Shown here piece after piece: positions 1 through 9,905 of a stretch of 64,000 bases of DNA. The notes beneath the pieces are model-generated. The model did no database searches and was not told where the DNA came from. It was given only the letters and a program-made list of their open reading frames with translations. The position numbers and the translations under genes were made by a program. The stretch is from Gracilariopsis chorda. Taxonomy: Eukaryota; Rhodophyta; Florideophyceae; Gracilariales; Gracilariaceae. The DNA lies in NCBI GenBank assembly GCA_003194525.1, contig NBIV01000220.1, forward strand, positions 17,015 to 81,014. The letters run 5' to 3'. Each line of letters starts with the position of its first letter. The stretch's first letter is position 1.

Positions 1-1169
1 GGGATAGCTTTTTGAAGGTCTGATTGATATCACAGTGTAAGGCTCGAGGCACTTATCTGCATAAAGCGCAAATATCGCACAATGATCGAAAGTAGAGGTT
101 GGCTACTCGTTTGGGTTTGAAACCATCACGAACAGGCTGCGCATGAGGATCCTGTTGGAGGTACCTTGGTTCACTGAAAAGTCCCCCTATACAAAAGAGA
201 GCTGGCGGAATTCCATCGCTTGGAGTTCTCTTGGCCTTACTCAGTCCGATGGGAGAGGTGATGTCCGGAGCCCATATAGGAGTGGGGCGAGTAGTTTTGG
301 GTTTGATGTTGGTTTTGAGAAGTATCAGCAAGCGCTTGGTTCTCACGCAACACGTTGAACGAGTGGTGGAGTCGCTTTAGTACGTCCTTCATGCTTTCAA
401 TGGATAACAAATCGCTGTGAACCGGTTATGAAACAAACATTTGAGCTTAAGAAACGAGGTTAAACTCTATAGATTGCTGGGATTAGCTAAAAACCACGGG
501 CAAACTTCAGAACATTAGTATTTGACATCACATTGCGCTTGAGTTTAGGCATATATGACTCATGCCGCACACATGTCTTGAAAGTAGGGTTTTTGGGTGC
601 ATAGGTAAAGGATTAGCGCGCCACCGCAGGTTCCCCCAGCGCTTGGTTTTAGCCATCATTTGGCAGAACGTTTTACGGTTGTCCCAAAAGTGCGGGCGCG
701 CGCACATATGCGTTTTGTAATCTTTGGAAGGATGTTTTCTGAGCTCGTTTCGCAAGGTTTGGTCGCATGCTCCATGCGCCTGTTTTTAGCCAGCTTTTCG
801 GAGGCCAGGCTGGGGGGAAGTTTTCTTGGCTCGTTGAAGATTGTGGGAAAGCGCTTGGTTTTGGACAGATTTGCAGAAACCAAGAAACGCTTGAATGTTT
901 CGCACATTGTAGAAATGTACGAAAGCGCTTGCTTTTGGGCCCATCTGCCCGAAACAAGCAATTGAGGCATGTTTATGCGCATTGTCCAAATGTTCGAAAG
1001 CGCTTGGTTTTGGTCACATTTACCCCAAACAAGCAATGCGTGTATGTTTTCCCACATTGGTGGATTGTGAGGGCCGTGCTTAGGTGAGATGGGTTGTAAT
1101 GCGGGAACGAGGCGCTTCGCGGGAGGGATGGTGCTCTGGTTTTCAGGATTCTCGCCAAAAGAGCGCGTC

Positions 1170-1514
1170 TTAGCGGTATGTGTGCGACAAAATGAGTAGT
1201 GTATGCCATATGGTGGACCATTCTTTGTACTTACTGAGCTCAGTGTGTCGCTTTCCACTGACATCGTGTGGGGTGCGTGTGTAAATGAGCTCTGCAGTGT
1301 GAACCGTATGCTCAGCTTCATTTTGCGCAGTGTAGATATATTCTTCCAGGATGGCCTCGGAGAGCGTTTTCTCAATGTCGAATGCGGCGGTGGAGGAAAT
1401 AAGAGCGATGATTCCTAATGTGAAGTTGTGGTAATTGGCAAAGGTTAGTTTAAACCCAGTGCCTAGCAAACAGGAGCTAGTGATTCGGCGAATGTTTCTA
1501 GCGTCCAGTGGCAT
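1170..1514 (-). pseudogene. TLH/RecQ-type helicase fragment (N-terminal region)
   Basis: The translation aligns by eye with residues about 124-224 of the helicase at 18765-20975. Shared landmarks are an FANYHNF / FADYRNF string, an E-x-x-HTVHTAELIYTR / HSAHTAEMLYAR block, and a closing LSKYKEWST-WHTLL / LSKYREWST-WHTLL block. In fungal telomere-linked helicases this conserved block lies upstream of the helicase motifs. Only about 115 codons remain and no helicase motif is present, so it is a gene relic carried inside the long repeat. The second copy is at 47756-48100. Confidence 0.75.
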
Positions 1515-1707
1515 GCCATGTGTTGAGAAAAATATACGGAAATGTGCCTATTTTTGGGTTTCGCCATGTAGAGCTGAAAGGAACCAGGTTTCGAGCGCGC
1601 GAAAAAAAGAAAGAGTTCAGCTGTCTTTGTGTCTAGGAAGCGTTAAATTGGGCAAGCGCCTCGTTCAGCACTTTGTGTTTCGACTGAGTGCGTGATGAGA
1701 ACGGGTT

Positions 1708-1765
1708 GAGAGTTTAGGGGAGTTTAGGGGTTTTTAGGGGTTTTTAGGCAACTTTAGGGATTTTT
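1708..1765 (+). repeat. Degenerate telomere-like tract (TTTAGGG / TTTTTAGGGG)
   Basis: Four to six imperfect TTTAGGG-like units occur in a row, with spacers of varying length, at the right side of long-repeat copy 1. The same tract lies at about 48310-48360 in copy 2. It resembles plant/algal-type telomeric repeats but is not a perfect array, so an old interstitial tract is more likely than a chromosome end. Confidence 0.55.
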
Positions 1766-1807
1766 TGTATCTAGGGGTGAGAATGTGCGGCATTGCTGCC
1801 TGCCAAA

Positions 1808-1876
1808 CAGTGAGAATCGAACCCCTGACCTGTGGAAAATATTTTTCAGGTATGAACCACTGACCTAACCGTACTC
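1808..1876 (-). tRNA. tRNA-like sequence (degenerate, possibly tRNA-Glu derived)
   Basis: On the minus strand there is an A-box-like TTAGGTCAGTGG and a B-box-like GGTTCGATTC about 50 bases apart, with an ACCTG/CAGGT stem between them. The anticodon loop is too long; reading TTTTCCA as the loop would give UUC (Glu) with a 7-base insertion. The T-stem pairs poorly and the acceptor stem does not close. It is therefore a tRNA pseudogene or tRNA-derived relic. It begins exactly where the two copies of the long repeat stop resembling each other. Confidence 0.35.
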
Positions 1877-2000
1877 ATTTGATTGGGCTTATGGCCTAGC
1901 ATCTTTTCCTCTATGGTAGGAACTCTTATCGAGATATCTACCTATGGTATACGGCAATCGGTACTTGAAGACGATGGCAACTATTCTGCGAACCGTCTTC

Positions 2001-2730
2001 TAGTAGTGTTGCAAGTAAGTTTGGGTTTGCGCTTGGTTTTGAGGGGTGTCAGCAAGCGCTTGGTTCTGACGCAAAACGTTGAACGAGTGGTGGAATCGCT
2101 GTATCTACGCTTTTCATGCCCTCAGAGGATGACAAAGCGCTGTGCGCCGGTTATGAAACAAACGCTTGAGCTCAAAAAATCTGGCTAAATATTATAGATT
2201 GCTTGGGTCGGCTAAAAACCAAGCGCGTACATCAAATAATTAGGATTTGAGATCCCCGTTTGCGCTTGATGTTTGGCATATATGGCACGTGCCACGTGCA
2301 TGTCGTGTAAGTAGCGTAATTGAGCGCATTTTTAAAGGTTTAACGCGCCAATACAGGGTGCCGTTATAGTAGTGTTGCAAGTAAGTTTGGGTTTGCCCTT
2401 GGTTTTGAGGGGTGTTGGCAAGCGCTTGGTTCTGACGCAAAACGTTGAACGAGTGGTGGAATCGCTGTATGTACGTTTTTCATGCCTTCAGTGGATTACG
2501 AAGCGCTGTGCGCCGGTTATGAAACAAACGCTTGAGGTAAAAAAAACGGCTAAATATTATAGAGTGCTAGTGTCGGCTAAAAACCAAGTGCATACATCAA
2601 AACATTACGATTTGACATCGCCGTTTGCGCTTAGTTTTAGGCATATATGGCACATGCCACGTGCATGTGGTGTAAGTAGGGTAATTGAGCGCATTTTTAA
2701 AGGTTTAGGGCGCCAATACAGGGTGCCCCA
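2001..2730. repeat. Tandem pair of ~364-bp units
   Basis: Two direct copies are adjacent (2001-2364 and 2365-about 2730). Each starts with TAGTAGTGTTGCAAGTAAG, runs through CAAAACGTTGAACGAGTGGTGGAATCG-type sequence, and ends near GCGCCAATACAGGGTGCC. Further copies lie at about 290-640, 12326-12690 (diverged), 44835-44960 (partial), 45195-45560 and 46877-47227. The ORFs in it have no recognisable domains and recur only because the DNA recurs, so it is treated as non-coding. Confidence 0.85.
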
Positions 2731-2869
2731 GCGCTTGGTTTTAGCTGTGATTGGTCAGAAGCTTGTAGGGAGGTCCTGAAAGTGCGTGCGCGCGCATATG
2801 TGCGTGTTGGAGGCTTTAGAAGGATAGTTTCTGAGCTGTTTTGGCAAGGTTTGGTCACATGCTCCATGC

Positions 2870-3450
2870 GCTTGGTTTTAGGCAGCTTTTCGCAGACCTA
2901 GCGCGTGGGAGTTTTTTTCGCTCATATATAGAATGTGGGAAAGCGCTTGGTTTTGGACTGCCTTGCAGAAACCAAGCAACACGTGAATATTTTGCACTTT
3001 TTACAAATGTAAGAAAGCGCTTTGTTTTGGACACATTTTCCCAAAACAAGCATTTCGGGCATGTTTACCCACATTGTGCAAATGATCGAAAGAGCTTGGT
3101 TTTGGGCACATTTACCGCAACCTAGCAATGTGGGGGTGTTTTCGCACATTGTAGAAATATGCGAAAGCGCTCGGTTTTAGGTCATTTAAGTGAGACCACG
3201 CAAAGCGTGGATTTATTTTGCACATTGTACAAAACTGCAAAAGCGCTTGGTTTTTGCAACATTTGCTAAAACCATGCAATGCGGGCATGTTAACCCATAT
3301 TGTGCCAAAGGGCGAAAGCACTTGGTTTTTAGGAGATTTGTGGAAACCAAGGAATGCGTTTTTTTAGATGTTTGACAAATGTTTAGGGCTTTGTAGTACT
3401 GGTCATATTTGCCCAAACGAAGCATTGCGGGCATGTTTACGCACATGGAA
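2870..3450. repeat. ~75-bp minisatellite of hairpin units, long array
   Basis: The landmark AAGCGCTTGGTTTTGG recurs about every 75-76 bases (near 2940, 3015, 3090, 3164, 3240, 3316), with drift. Each unit has a TTGGTTTTGGGCA...TGCCC-AAACCAA inverted repeat and a GCACATTGTGCAAATGTGC-type hairpin. Similar arrays lie at about 770-1050, 45690-46280 and 47350-47640. Confidence 0.8.
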
Positions 3451-3848
3451 CAAATGAGACAAAGCGGGCTTTTATTAGGGAGCCTCCGAGAAAGAATGAA
3501 GAGCCTTGATATTAAAAATTAGGGGTTTGAAATCTAGCGGTTTATACTTTGGTGTTTTTAGCATTAAGAAAGGCTTTATGTTATTGTAGGAACCTTCATA
3601 TTAAAGTTTAGGGTTTTTAAATGTAAGGGTGTTTACGGGAATACATTAGCATTAGGAAATGTTATATATTATTGTACTCCCTTGATATGGCAATGTTAGG
3701 AGGTTTTAGTTGTTTTAGGTGCAGTTGGAGAAAAACAGGAGACGTACAAAGTTTTATATCGAGGTAGCGTGGGGGGGTGAATACTGATAAGAAAGTTTTG
3801 CATATTAGGCGTTTTAGGGAGCTGGGATGTTGTTTTAAAGGTTTAGCG
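3451..3848. other. AT-rich stretch with scattered TTTAGGG-like motifs
   Basis: No gene is supported here. Isolated motifs such as AGTTTAGGGTTTTTAAATG and ATTAGGGG are spaced irregularly, and a CATTAAGAAAGGC / CATTAGGAAATG phrase recurs. A related phrase lies at about 46380-46400, so this is the outer edge of the same repeat complex. Confidence 0.5.
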
Positions 3849-4430
3849 CTACAGGGTGTTAGGGTTGTATATAAACTGTTCCAGGAATCCCGCACGCGTT
3901 TCTAGCGTTATAAAGGGCTGCTCAAGATTCTCGATGAACATCTGGTGCTCGTAGTCCAAGTTTCTTTTTCGCGCTCGAAGACGAGACTTCATGCGACTAA
4001 ACTGAGCGCGGCTGTTGCAATCTCGAAACCATTTGTCTGCAGTCGTCGAGATGGAAATTGGACTTGAGGGTGCGTAGCTTTCGTCCTCCGAAGTTCCCAT
4101 ATCGAACATTTACGCCACTGAAAATGCCTGCGGTAGTCGATGTGACCTCGTACTTGACAAAAGGATCCTTCAATATTTCGATGCGGGCTCCGATGCCTGC
4201 GGTCGTCATGAAGGGTGCAAAATGCCTCGATGCTACCTTTGTAGGACGGGACCAATCAAATTGATCCCCAGATTCTTCTGCAGCCAATCTGCTTTAACGC
4301 GAAATGATGATGTCTCTGCCGTGTTCCCTTCATCGCGAAGAATGCCGGGTGTGTGGAAAAGAAGATACACCCGGGAATCTTCGGTGAACTGCTTCACATT
4401 TTTGAAAGCGTCTTGAATCTATACGGCTCA
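3849..4430 (-). pseudogene. Unidentified gene remnant, frame-broken
   Basis: Three minus-strand segments look coding but lie in different frames. At about 4235-4425 an open stretch reads FKNVKQFTEDSRVYLLF and continues through DWLQKNLGINLIGPVLQ. At about 4110-4235 there is KDPFVKYEVTSTTAGIF. At 3849-4109 there is a basic segment with FSRMKSRLRARKR and YEHQMFIENLEQPFI. A CAAAG/GTAGCA sequence near 4233 could be a 5' splice site, so part of the frame change may be an intron. No family was recognised. Confidence 0.4.
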
Positions 4431-4810
4431 CTCCAGAGGTTAGATAACTCGCACTTTTGTTTGCTTATGCCCTGTTGCTCTATCGGGTACAGCATTACCT
4501 TAATGAATGCTCGTCCTCAACATCAAGTTTAATCACACTAAAACGATCTGTACACATTGATATATAGGAATCAAACAGCTTTTGGCGTGTCGGATGGTCC
4601 ACTTCCTGTTTGTCTGTCTATCTACCTCTCCCAAGAACTCCCTAGCGTTCATGACAAACACTTCTGTTCTGCCTATGCTCTTGACGACCCTAATTGAGGT
4701 GGCTTCGATTTTCCTCTGCCCCCTGGTTTCTCTTGTTCACTCCGTAGCTCTCACATCTATTATCCTTGAATGTACGTCTTGTGACGTTGTGGCTTTCATG
4801 CCAACACCGT

Positions 4811-5400
4811 TCATTGGAAATTCACAAACTCTGCTAGGTCACTGTGCCCTTCTGTGCTCTCCTCTATCTCCGTCGGTTTAGACCCGTACCCATCCCGAAT
4901 CTGGACGCCTACCTCATCATGAAGAAACTGATACGTGGTTAGCAGGTCATACCGACCCGCCGGAACCCCATTCCGCCTAAACAAGATGTTCCCATGGATC
5001 TTCCAGATGATATCGCCAGGAAAAACGTCCAGCCAACCGCGAACACCTGATTCCACTACAAATCCGTCTTCGAGAACAGCTTGATATTCTATATTCTTGT
5101 TATACTTCTCATATATCAACTTCTTGATTTCTTTCAAACCACGCGTCTCTCGTTGCCCGTACCAATTTCAGGGAAGCGCCAAAACCTCCAGCCTAGACCC
5201 GTGGTACTTCCCCAGAAGTTTGGACATCATTCGGTAGTTCTCATCTGTGCGAGAATCTTCTGAGGCCACATTTACCACGAGTACCACCTTCCTTTCAGGG
5301 TGGAGAAGTCGAACGGTTCAAAACCAATATCTGGTATTGGATCCACTTCAAATACCGTGCGCGGAATCCTCGGGTCTGGCTTGAATCTTCGCCTCAACCG
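4811..5400 (-). pseudogene. Glutathione-peroxidase-like pseudogene
   Basis: Read in the 5' to 3' direction of the minus strand, the order of conserved blocks is that of the GPx thioredoxin fold: FDFSTLKG, VVLVVNVAS, LEVLALP, EIKKLIYEKYN, VFPGDIIWKIHGN, RNGVPAGRYDLLTTYQFL. The frame changes near 5285, where AAAGGAAGGTGG appears to lack one A relative to the expected KG-K-VVLVV codons. The catalytic region reads NVASEDSRTDEN, so the usual Cys/Sec of NVASxCG is missing. The conserved Cys of FPCNQF is replaced by a TGA (ALP-TGA-NWY, about 5176). With a frameshift, a stop and no catalytic residue this is a dead copy. Sec insertion at the TGA is unlikely because it is not the catalytic position. 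Confidence 0.7.
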
Positions 5401-5780
5401 CATAGCTCGTGGCGCGATTCGAGAGAACTGGGACTTTCTCGAATGTGAACGCTGACATATGGCATTGAGTGCGTTCGCTTTCAGCAAACCTTTGGATGGA
5501 GAGGATAAAAAAAAGCTTGCATTTGCGTTCCCAAGGCCTTGAAATAATCCCTCGCTTTTGCAGTACCTTCCGTTCTTCTCTTCGGGTTGCAATCGTCTCA
5601 AAAGAAAAGGTGGGGGGACCTTTTAATGACTTGTGCAAGGCAAATGATTGAGGTTTTACTGCCGGAGCGCAATCTGTCACCCCTAACATAGAATCTGGTA
5701 GTCGGTCAACTTGATCAACTCTATGTAACCCGAAGCTCCATCTCCTCGTGTACACGGTACTGCAGTCTGCATTGTCACCT

Positions 5781-6530
5781 CTAGATGCAAAAACGAGGAA
5801 ACGAGGCGCTACTACCTTGGTCCTCAGTGAACGTGTTTTGGACAACGGCGCGATCGCGATGAGTGTATAAAATAGCAAAAAAGGGAACGTTGTCCCTGTC
5901 ACAGCGATGATAGTTCTGTTCAAAAGCAGCGAAATCCATGCTTCTCAGCTGGATTCCAAACAGTTGTGTGTCTTCATCATCAGCTGGATGCAACACGCGT
6001 GAAAGTCTTTTGCAAGCCTCATCAAATACGAGCTGACCCAGACTGTCCAAAACATAACGCTTTCGGTTGTGAACTTCATCCAACAACTCGTCCATGAACA
6101 AATCAGGTGTTGCGGAAGGGCGTTGAGTTTGTACTGGAACGATATTGAAGGAGGCACATGACATTTGACAAGTAGAAGCGAATGAAGGCGATGGCAGGCC
6201 GTTGTCCTCAGAAGCATAAGAGGTCGTCCCACACGGCCCCATTGGGGAACCGTTGCCATAATCTACGGTACCCGCCAGGGCCGATGGAAAGACGAAGGGA
6301 CTTGGTGGCGGAGCCGATGATGTATGATAAGAATCACTATCAGTACCGAAACACGAATGAGGATATCCTGGCGGTGCCGGATGGGCGGTTGAGGTTGAGA
6401 TGGCGTTCGTTGGCCCTTGGGCGTGATTTCTTTGTAGCTTTCGTGAGCCGACGCACCTCAAAGTCCGAAAAACACGGCGCGTGGTGGATGTCTGCAGACA
6501 CAACAGCACCATGGGACGAATGCAATGCAA
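5781..6530 (-). CDS. Hypothetical protein, unidentified
   Basis: The open frame covers 249 codons. The N-terminal half is Ser/Pro-rich; the C-terminal half looks globular (MDELLDEVHNRKRYVLDSL, FDEACKRLSRVLHPADDED, FGIQLRSMDFAAFEQNYHRC, DNVPFFAILYTHRDRAVVQ). A CAAG/GTAGTA site near 5815 followed by a pyrimidine-rich run ending CATCTAG near 5785 suggests a very short intron before the frame closes. Coding-like sequence goes on in other frames to 5348, upstream of the GPx-like remnant. I recognise no family. The plus-strand ORF at 6182-6706 is treated as its shadow. Confidence 0.4.
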   Translation of the reverse strand: MHCIRPMVLLCLQTSTTRRVFRTLRCVGSRKLQRNHAQGPTNAISTSTAHPAPPGYPHSCFGTDSDSYHTSSAPPPSPFVFPSALAGTVDYGNGSPMGPCGTTSYASEDNGLPSPSFASTCQMSCASFNIVPVQTQRPSATPDLFMDELLDEVHNRKRYVLDSLGQLVFDEACKRLSRVLHPADDEDTQLFGIQLRSMDFAAFEQNYHRCDRDNVPFFAILYTHRDRAVVQNTFTEDQGSSASFPRFCI

Positions 6531-6624
6531 GGCGCGCCTGTAACAACTTGGAAAGCGTTTCTAAAGCAGTCTCGAAGGAAATGAGGTTGACCGGCGACAG
6601 CAAGATGAACATGTTAGCGGCAGC

Positions 6625-6775
6625 AGCCCGCCGCATCGAGCAGTATCAACCAAGTGCACGCCGCACGAGGCGGCAGCAGCGAGGTGCACACCGCATCGAG
6701 CGGTAGCAAGAAAACGAACACTGCACCAGGCGATAGCTTCGAAGAGCACATCGCACCGGGCGGCAGCAAGTCGTT
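6625..6775. repeat. Short degenerate tandem repeat (GCACACCGCATCGAGCGG-like)
   Basis: Units of roughly 33-36 bases with CAGCAGCGAGGTGCACACCG-like cores are repeated four times with drift. No gene is supported between here and about 7300. Confidence 0.5.
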
Positions 6776-9190
6776 CGGTTGAGAGAGATAAAAAGTTAAC
6801 CGTCGGTAACTGTTACGACAAAACCGTTTGCATCTCCATCTGAGAAGCTGCAGCGACGCCTGCGGCTGGGTTTTAAACTGAATGCAGTGAATTTGCGCGC
6901 CCGACCAAGGCTATTTTAGATTACGAAGGGGAAATTTGGAAAAGTTAAGAAGAACTTGAACCGTCACAACTTTGCTGGTTCACTGCTAGGTGTCCAATCT
7001 ATTACTAGCGGCGCTGAAGAGTCTGACATGGACAGTGTTGGTGGAGAGAGGAGCTCAGAATCTGCACAGGAATCTACTAGTTGATGTAGTCATATTCGTA
7101 AAGCAATTGTTTACTTGTTGTTCGTACTCATAATCTCTTGCGCAAAGCGGCACGGACATGTAACCTCTAGAATTCCATCGTGGAGTTTGATTATGGAATA
7201 AGGTACCAACGTACCGACTGATATGGGGGATACCGGGTAGGTCAAATGCTCTAGCGATTGCAGAGTGAATAGGTTAAGAATCTTCAATCATTGAGGAGGC
7301 GCGCTTTCTTTCCAGCTTTTGCCGCACGTGATGTACAACGGCAGCGAGGGGTCCAAGCTTCGTGTGCCACCGCAAGCAACAGGCCTACGTCATGCCGTAC
7401 CGCATAGCAACTTCCGATTCGGGAGCCCTACATTACGCAACCCAAACACTAACACCGACTACGACGACGCCTCCAGACATCATCGCCCACCCAACCTTGC
7501 CAAAACCTTCTACAGCGACGCGCTCGCCACAATATCGACGACCGCCCACACGCAATGCATTTTCGACGCCGATATCACCGCTAACAAAACGCCATCGTGC
7601 GCCTCCTAATCACACACCGCAACCAGCAGCGATTTGCCCGCAGTGCACCTCCGTCTGTAATGATGAGCACGAAACACGAAACATTTCTCTCGGATGGAAC
7701 GATTACCTATGCATTGCGATGAACCACTCTCCCCTACAGCGAATGGCATTAAAACTCACCCACACGCCACCCCGACGCCGCTGAAGCCTTGTGCGATCGA
7801 CAACCGCAAAACACAGCGCAACGACGAAACCCGGAACAACCCGCTGCTTGGATTATCATATCCCGCGGATATGGGGCGGGAGGCACCATGAGCTTGGCAC
7901 TAGCACGCTACGACACCTAAACCAGTGTGAAACCACCCCCGGAACACAATGCGACCGCCGAAAGAGATCATGTGACAACCTGCACAACCCATGACAAAGC
8001 TCACTGCACATCCATCGCATGGACCATAGTCCACGCCTCAACTACGATCATCGGCTCTCTGACCAGCCTACACGCGACGGCAGATGGAAATGATGACACT
8101 CGAAGACGCACTGATCAACGATGCGCTGACAACCTAGAACACAAGCTTATGAGAACCATCTACTTCGCGTGGCACGGCCCTTCATGTGCCGAGTAGATGG
8201 GGTGATGGGGCAGGTAATGGTAGTTAGAGACGGCAATTTGCGCGACTGGACGAAGCGGAAGCGAGCACACGCGCGGCGAGTTAACGTGAAAGGCCACTCC
8301 AACATGACCGTAACGTCCCTGGTACACGCGGGGCCGACGGACAGCACCGCTGCAGAGGCCCACAAAACAGCACTTCTAAAGTTTTGATGTATTTGCCGGT
8401 GGTGCACTGTAGTGTGCCATTGGAACAGTAGGGATATAAGATACGATCGCTTGGTCTCCGTGTCATGTTGCACTTGTTGCACTGTATGACAAATCAGAAA
8501 GCGCTCAACGGTAATCCAAATGTTACCGTTGGTAGCACCAACTTCGTATGGGATACGAAAACAATCCTTACCTTTATAAAGTTACTCCGGAAGAGACTGT
8601 TTTAAGAGGTCCGATGTCTTTGCAGAGCTAGCACTTGGTTGGACCAGCTTTGTCACTTTTCTCGCCCCATTTTTTTGCTCACCGTTCTCTCCGAAGTGCT
8701 TTGTCGCTCCCTGTGTCTTTCCGTCGCTCTCCGTATCCAATCATCACCGATTAAAGCTTCCCGTCACTTTATCGTAGTTTTTTTTCGCTCTTCGCAGCCT
8801 CTCGTTGCCTTTCGTGTCGTTCTTTAGTCGGCGTTTCTTTCGTTTGTCATCGTTTGTTCAACTAGAGCTGCGGTGTTGCGGTTGACTGTCGTTGGTTGGT
8901 GTTTGGGCCGGGTGGTTGCGTTTGGTTTCGGTTGGTTGCAAATGATTCCAGTTAGTTGGGGTTTGTTTTGGTTGGCTGCGGTTGGATCCGGTCGGTAATG
9001 GCTAGGTACGGTTGGTTGCAGATTGCTTTTGTCGCTTCTGGTCGGTTGCAGTTGGGGACGGACGGGCTTGGCTATACTTGGTTGCACTTCTTTTAAGTCG
9101 TTATTCTTTATATCTAACTAACCGTCTTCTTTTCGTTTCTGCTTTGAGCTTCAATTAGTTATTGTTCCGGTTTCTAGAGCTTGACGTGCG
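6776..9190. other. No supported gene; low-complexity tracts
   Basis: Overlapping plus-strand ORFs at 7319-8196 are rich in Thr, Pro, His and Arg in several frames at once, which is a composition effect; none shows a domain. At 8870-9075 there is a degenerate GGTTGGTTGCGGTT-type repeat, mirrored on the minus strand as a Pro/Gln/Asn-rich ORF (8824-9087). It is described as a repeat, not as a gene. Confidence 0.5.
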
Positions 9191-9300
9191 GAAGTTATTG
9201 CAGACGATTCGACATAGGCACGTGTGAAGTTGGATGCATAGCTGTTGGCAAAGAGAAAACGAAGAGCAAAGAGTAGCAAAGATTCGCTCCCTTCGCCTCC

Positions 9301-9786
9301 ACTTCTTCAGCAAATGAGAAGCTTCGTTCGGAACTCGCGCCGTTGCGGCTGGACCTGGGAAAGGACAGCAAGTATTCGAAGAGAGTGATTAAGGAAGTAA
9401 TTAACCGCACCATGAACTCGCTGTGGTTCAGGGTCAGCGTCGAGCAGATCTCAGAGAGAGTAGAAGAGGACAACGCGATCTTCTACGAGTCCGACCGGGT
9501 GTTTGAAAAATCGACGTGCGAGGAGATTTGAGATGCGTTGCTTTCCGAGCTATGGCAGTTTACGCTGTGGCTGAACGTCAATCAACCATGCGAAGAAGAC
9601 ATGCTGTACGGGTTCAAGCAGGAGCAGGAGAACTTCCGACACGAGAATGCGGTGATCGCTGTGGTGGGTGGAAAGAGGCTGGCACAGGGATGGCTCATGA
9701 TCGCATGGTTGGGGCTGCTGGTAGTACGGCTGATTGGGCAACGCTTCTTCAAAGTGTTCGACGAGCTGGCGTACCCAGCGGTGTAA
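9301..9786 (+). pseudogene. Unidentified coding remnant with one in-frame TGA
   Basis: One frame stays open from about 9301 to 9786 except for TGA at 9529-9531. Before the stop it reads DSKYSKRVIKEVINRTMNSL and ISERVEEDNAIFYESD. After it comes DALLSELWQFTLWLNVNQ and KQEQENFRHENAVIAVVG, then a hydrophobic stretch (WLMIAWLGLLVVRLIG) that could be a membrane segment. Amphipathic sequence on both sides of the stop argues that the frame was once continuous. CGA to TGA would explain it. The family is unknown. Confidence 0.45.
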
Positions 9787-9905
9787 AGGTACACGGCGCA
9801 CATCTCAGGTTGTACGGGTTCGAACCAAGTCGTTCCCAAGGCGTACGGGATTGTTATGACGACCCTAATGGGAATCTGCCCCTAGATCAGAGTGCAGTTG
9901 ACTAA

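Larger units (their letters stand above)
1..1806. repeat. Long dispersed repeat, copy 1 (subtelomere-like)
   Basis: This segment is repeated almost base for base at 46588-48392 in the same orientation (offset 46587, later 46586 after a 1-base indel). By eye there are only scattered substitutions and one short divergent patch near 1600. It contains part of a ~364-bp unit (about 290-640), three units of a ~75-bp minisatellite (about 770-1050), a TLH helicase fragment on the minus strand (1170-1514) and a degenerate TTTAGGG/TTTTAGGGG tract (1708-1765). The copies share sequence as far as a GTGCGGCAT-GCTGC string near 1806 and 48392 and then diverge. The ORFs across it (for example 53-346 minus) recur only because the DNA does; I see no protein evidence for them. 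Confidence 0.9.

Noticed and set aside
53-346. 97-codon minus ORF repeated at 46640-46933 and resembling 44976-45254
   Set aside because: It recurs only as part of the DNA repeat, has no domain and varies as non-coding DNA would.
5176-5178. Selenocysteine codon in the GPx-like sequence
   Set aside because: The TGA is at the second conserved Cys, the catalytic site is lost and the frame is broken upstream.
7319-8200. Overlapping plus-strand ORFs (96, 140, 65, 67, 89 codons)
   Set aside because: They have the same Thr/Pro/His-rich look in several frames, no domain and no splice-consistent structure.
8824-9087. Pro/Gln/Asn-rich small protein
   Set aside because: It is the translation of a degenerate GGTTGGTT-type repeat; all frames give similar low-complexity peptides.
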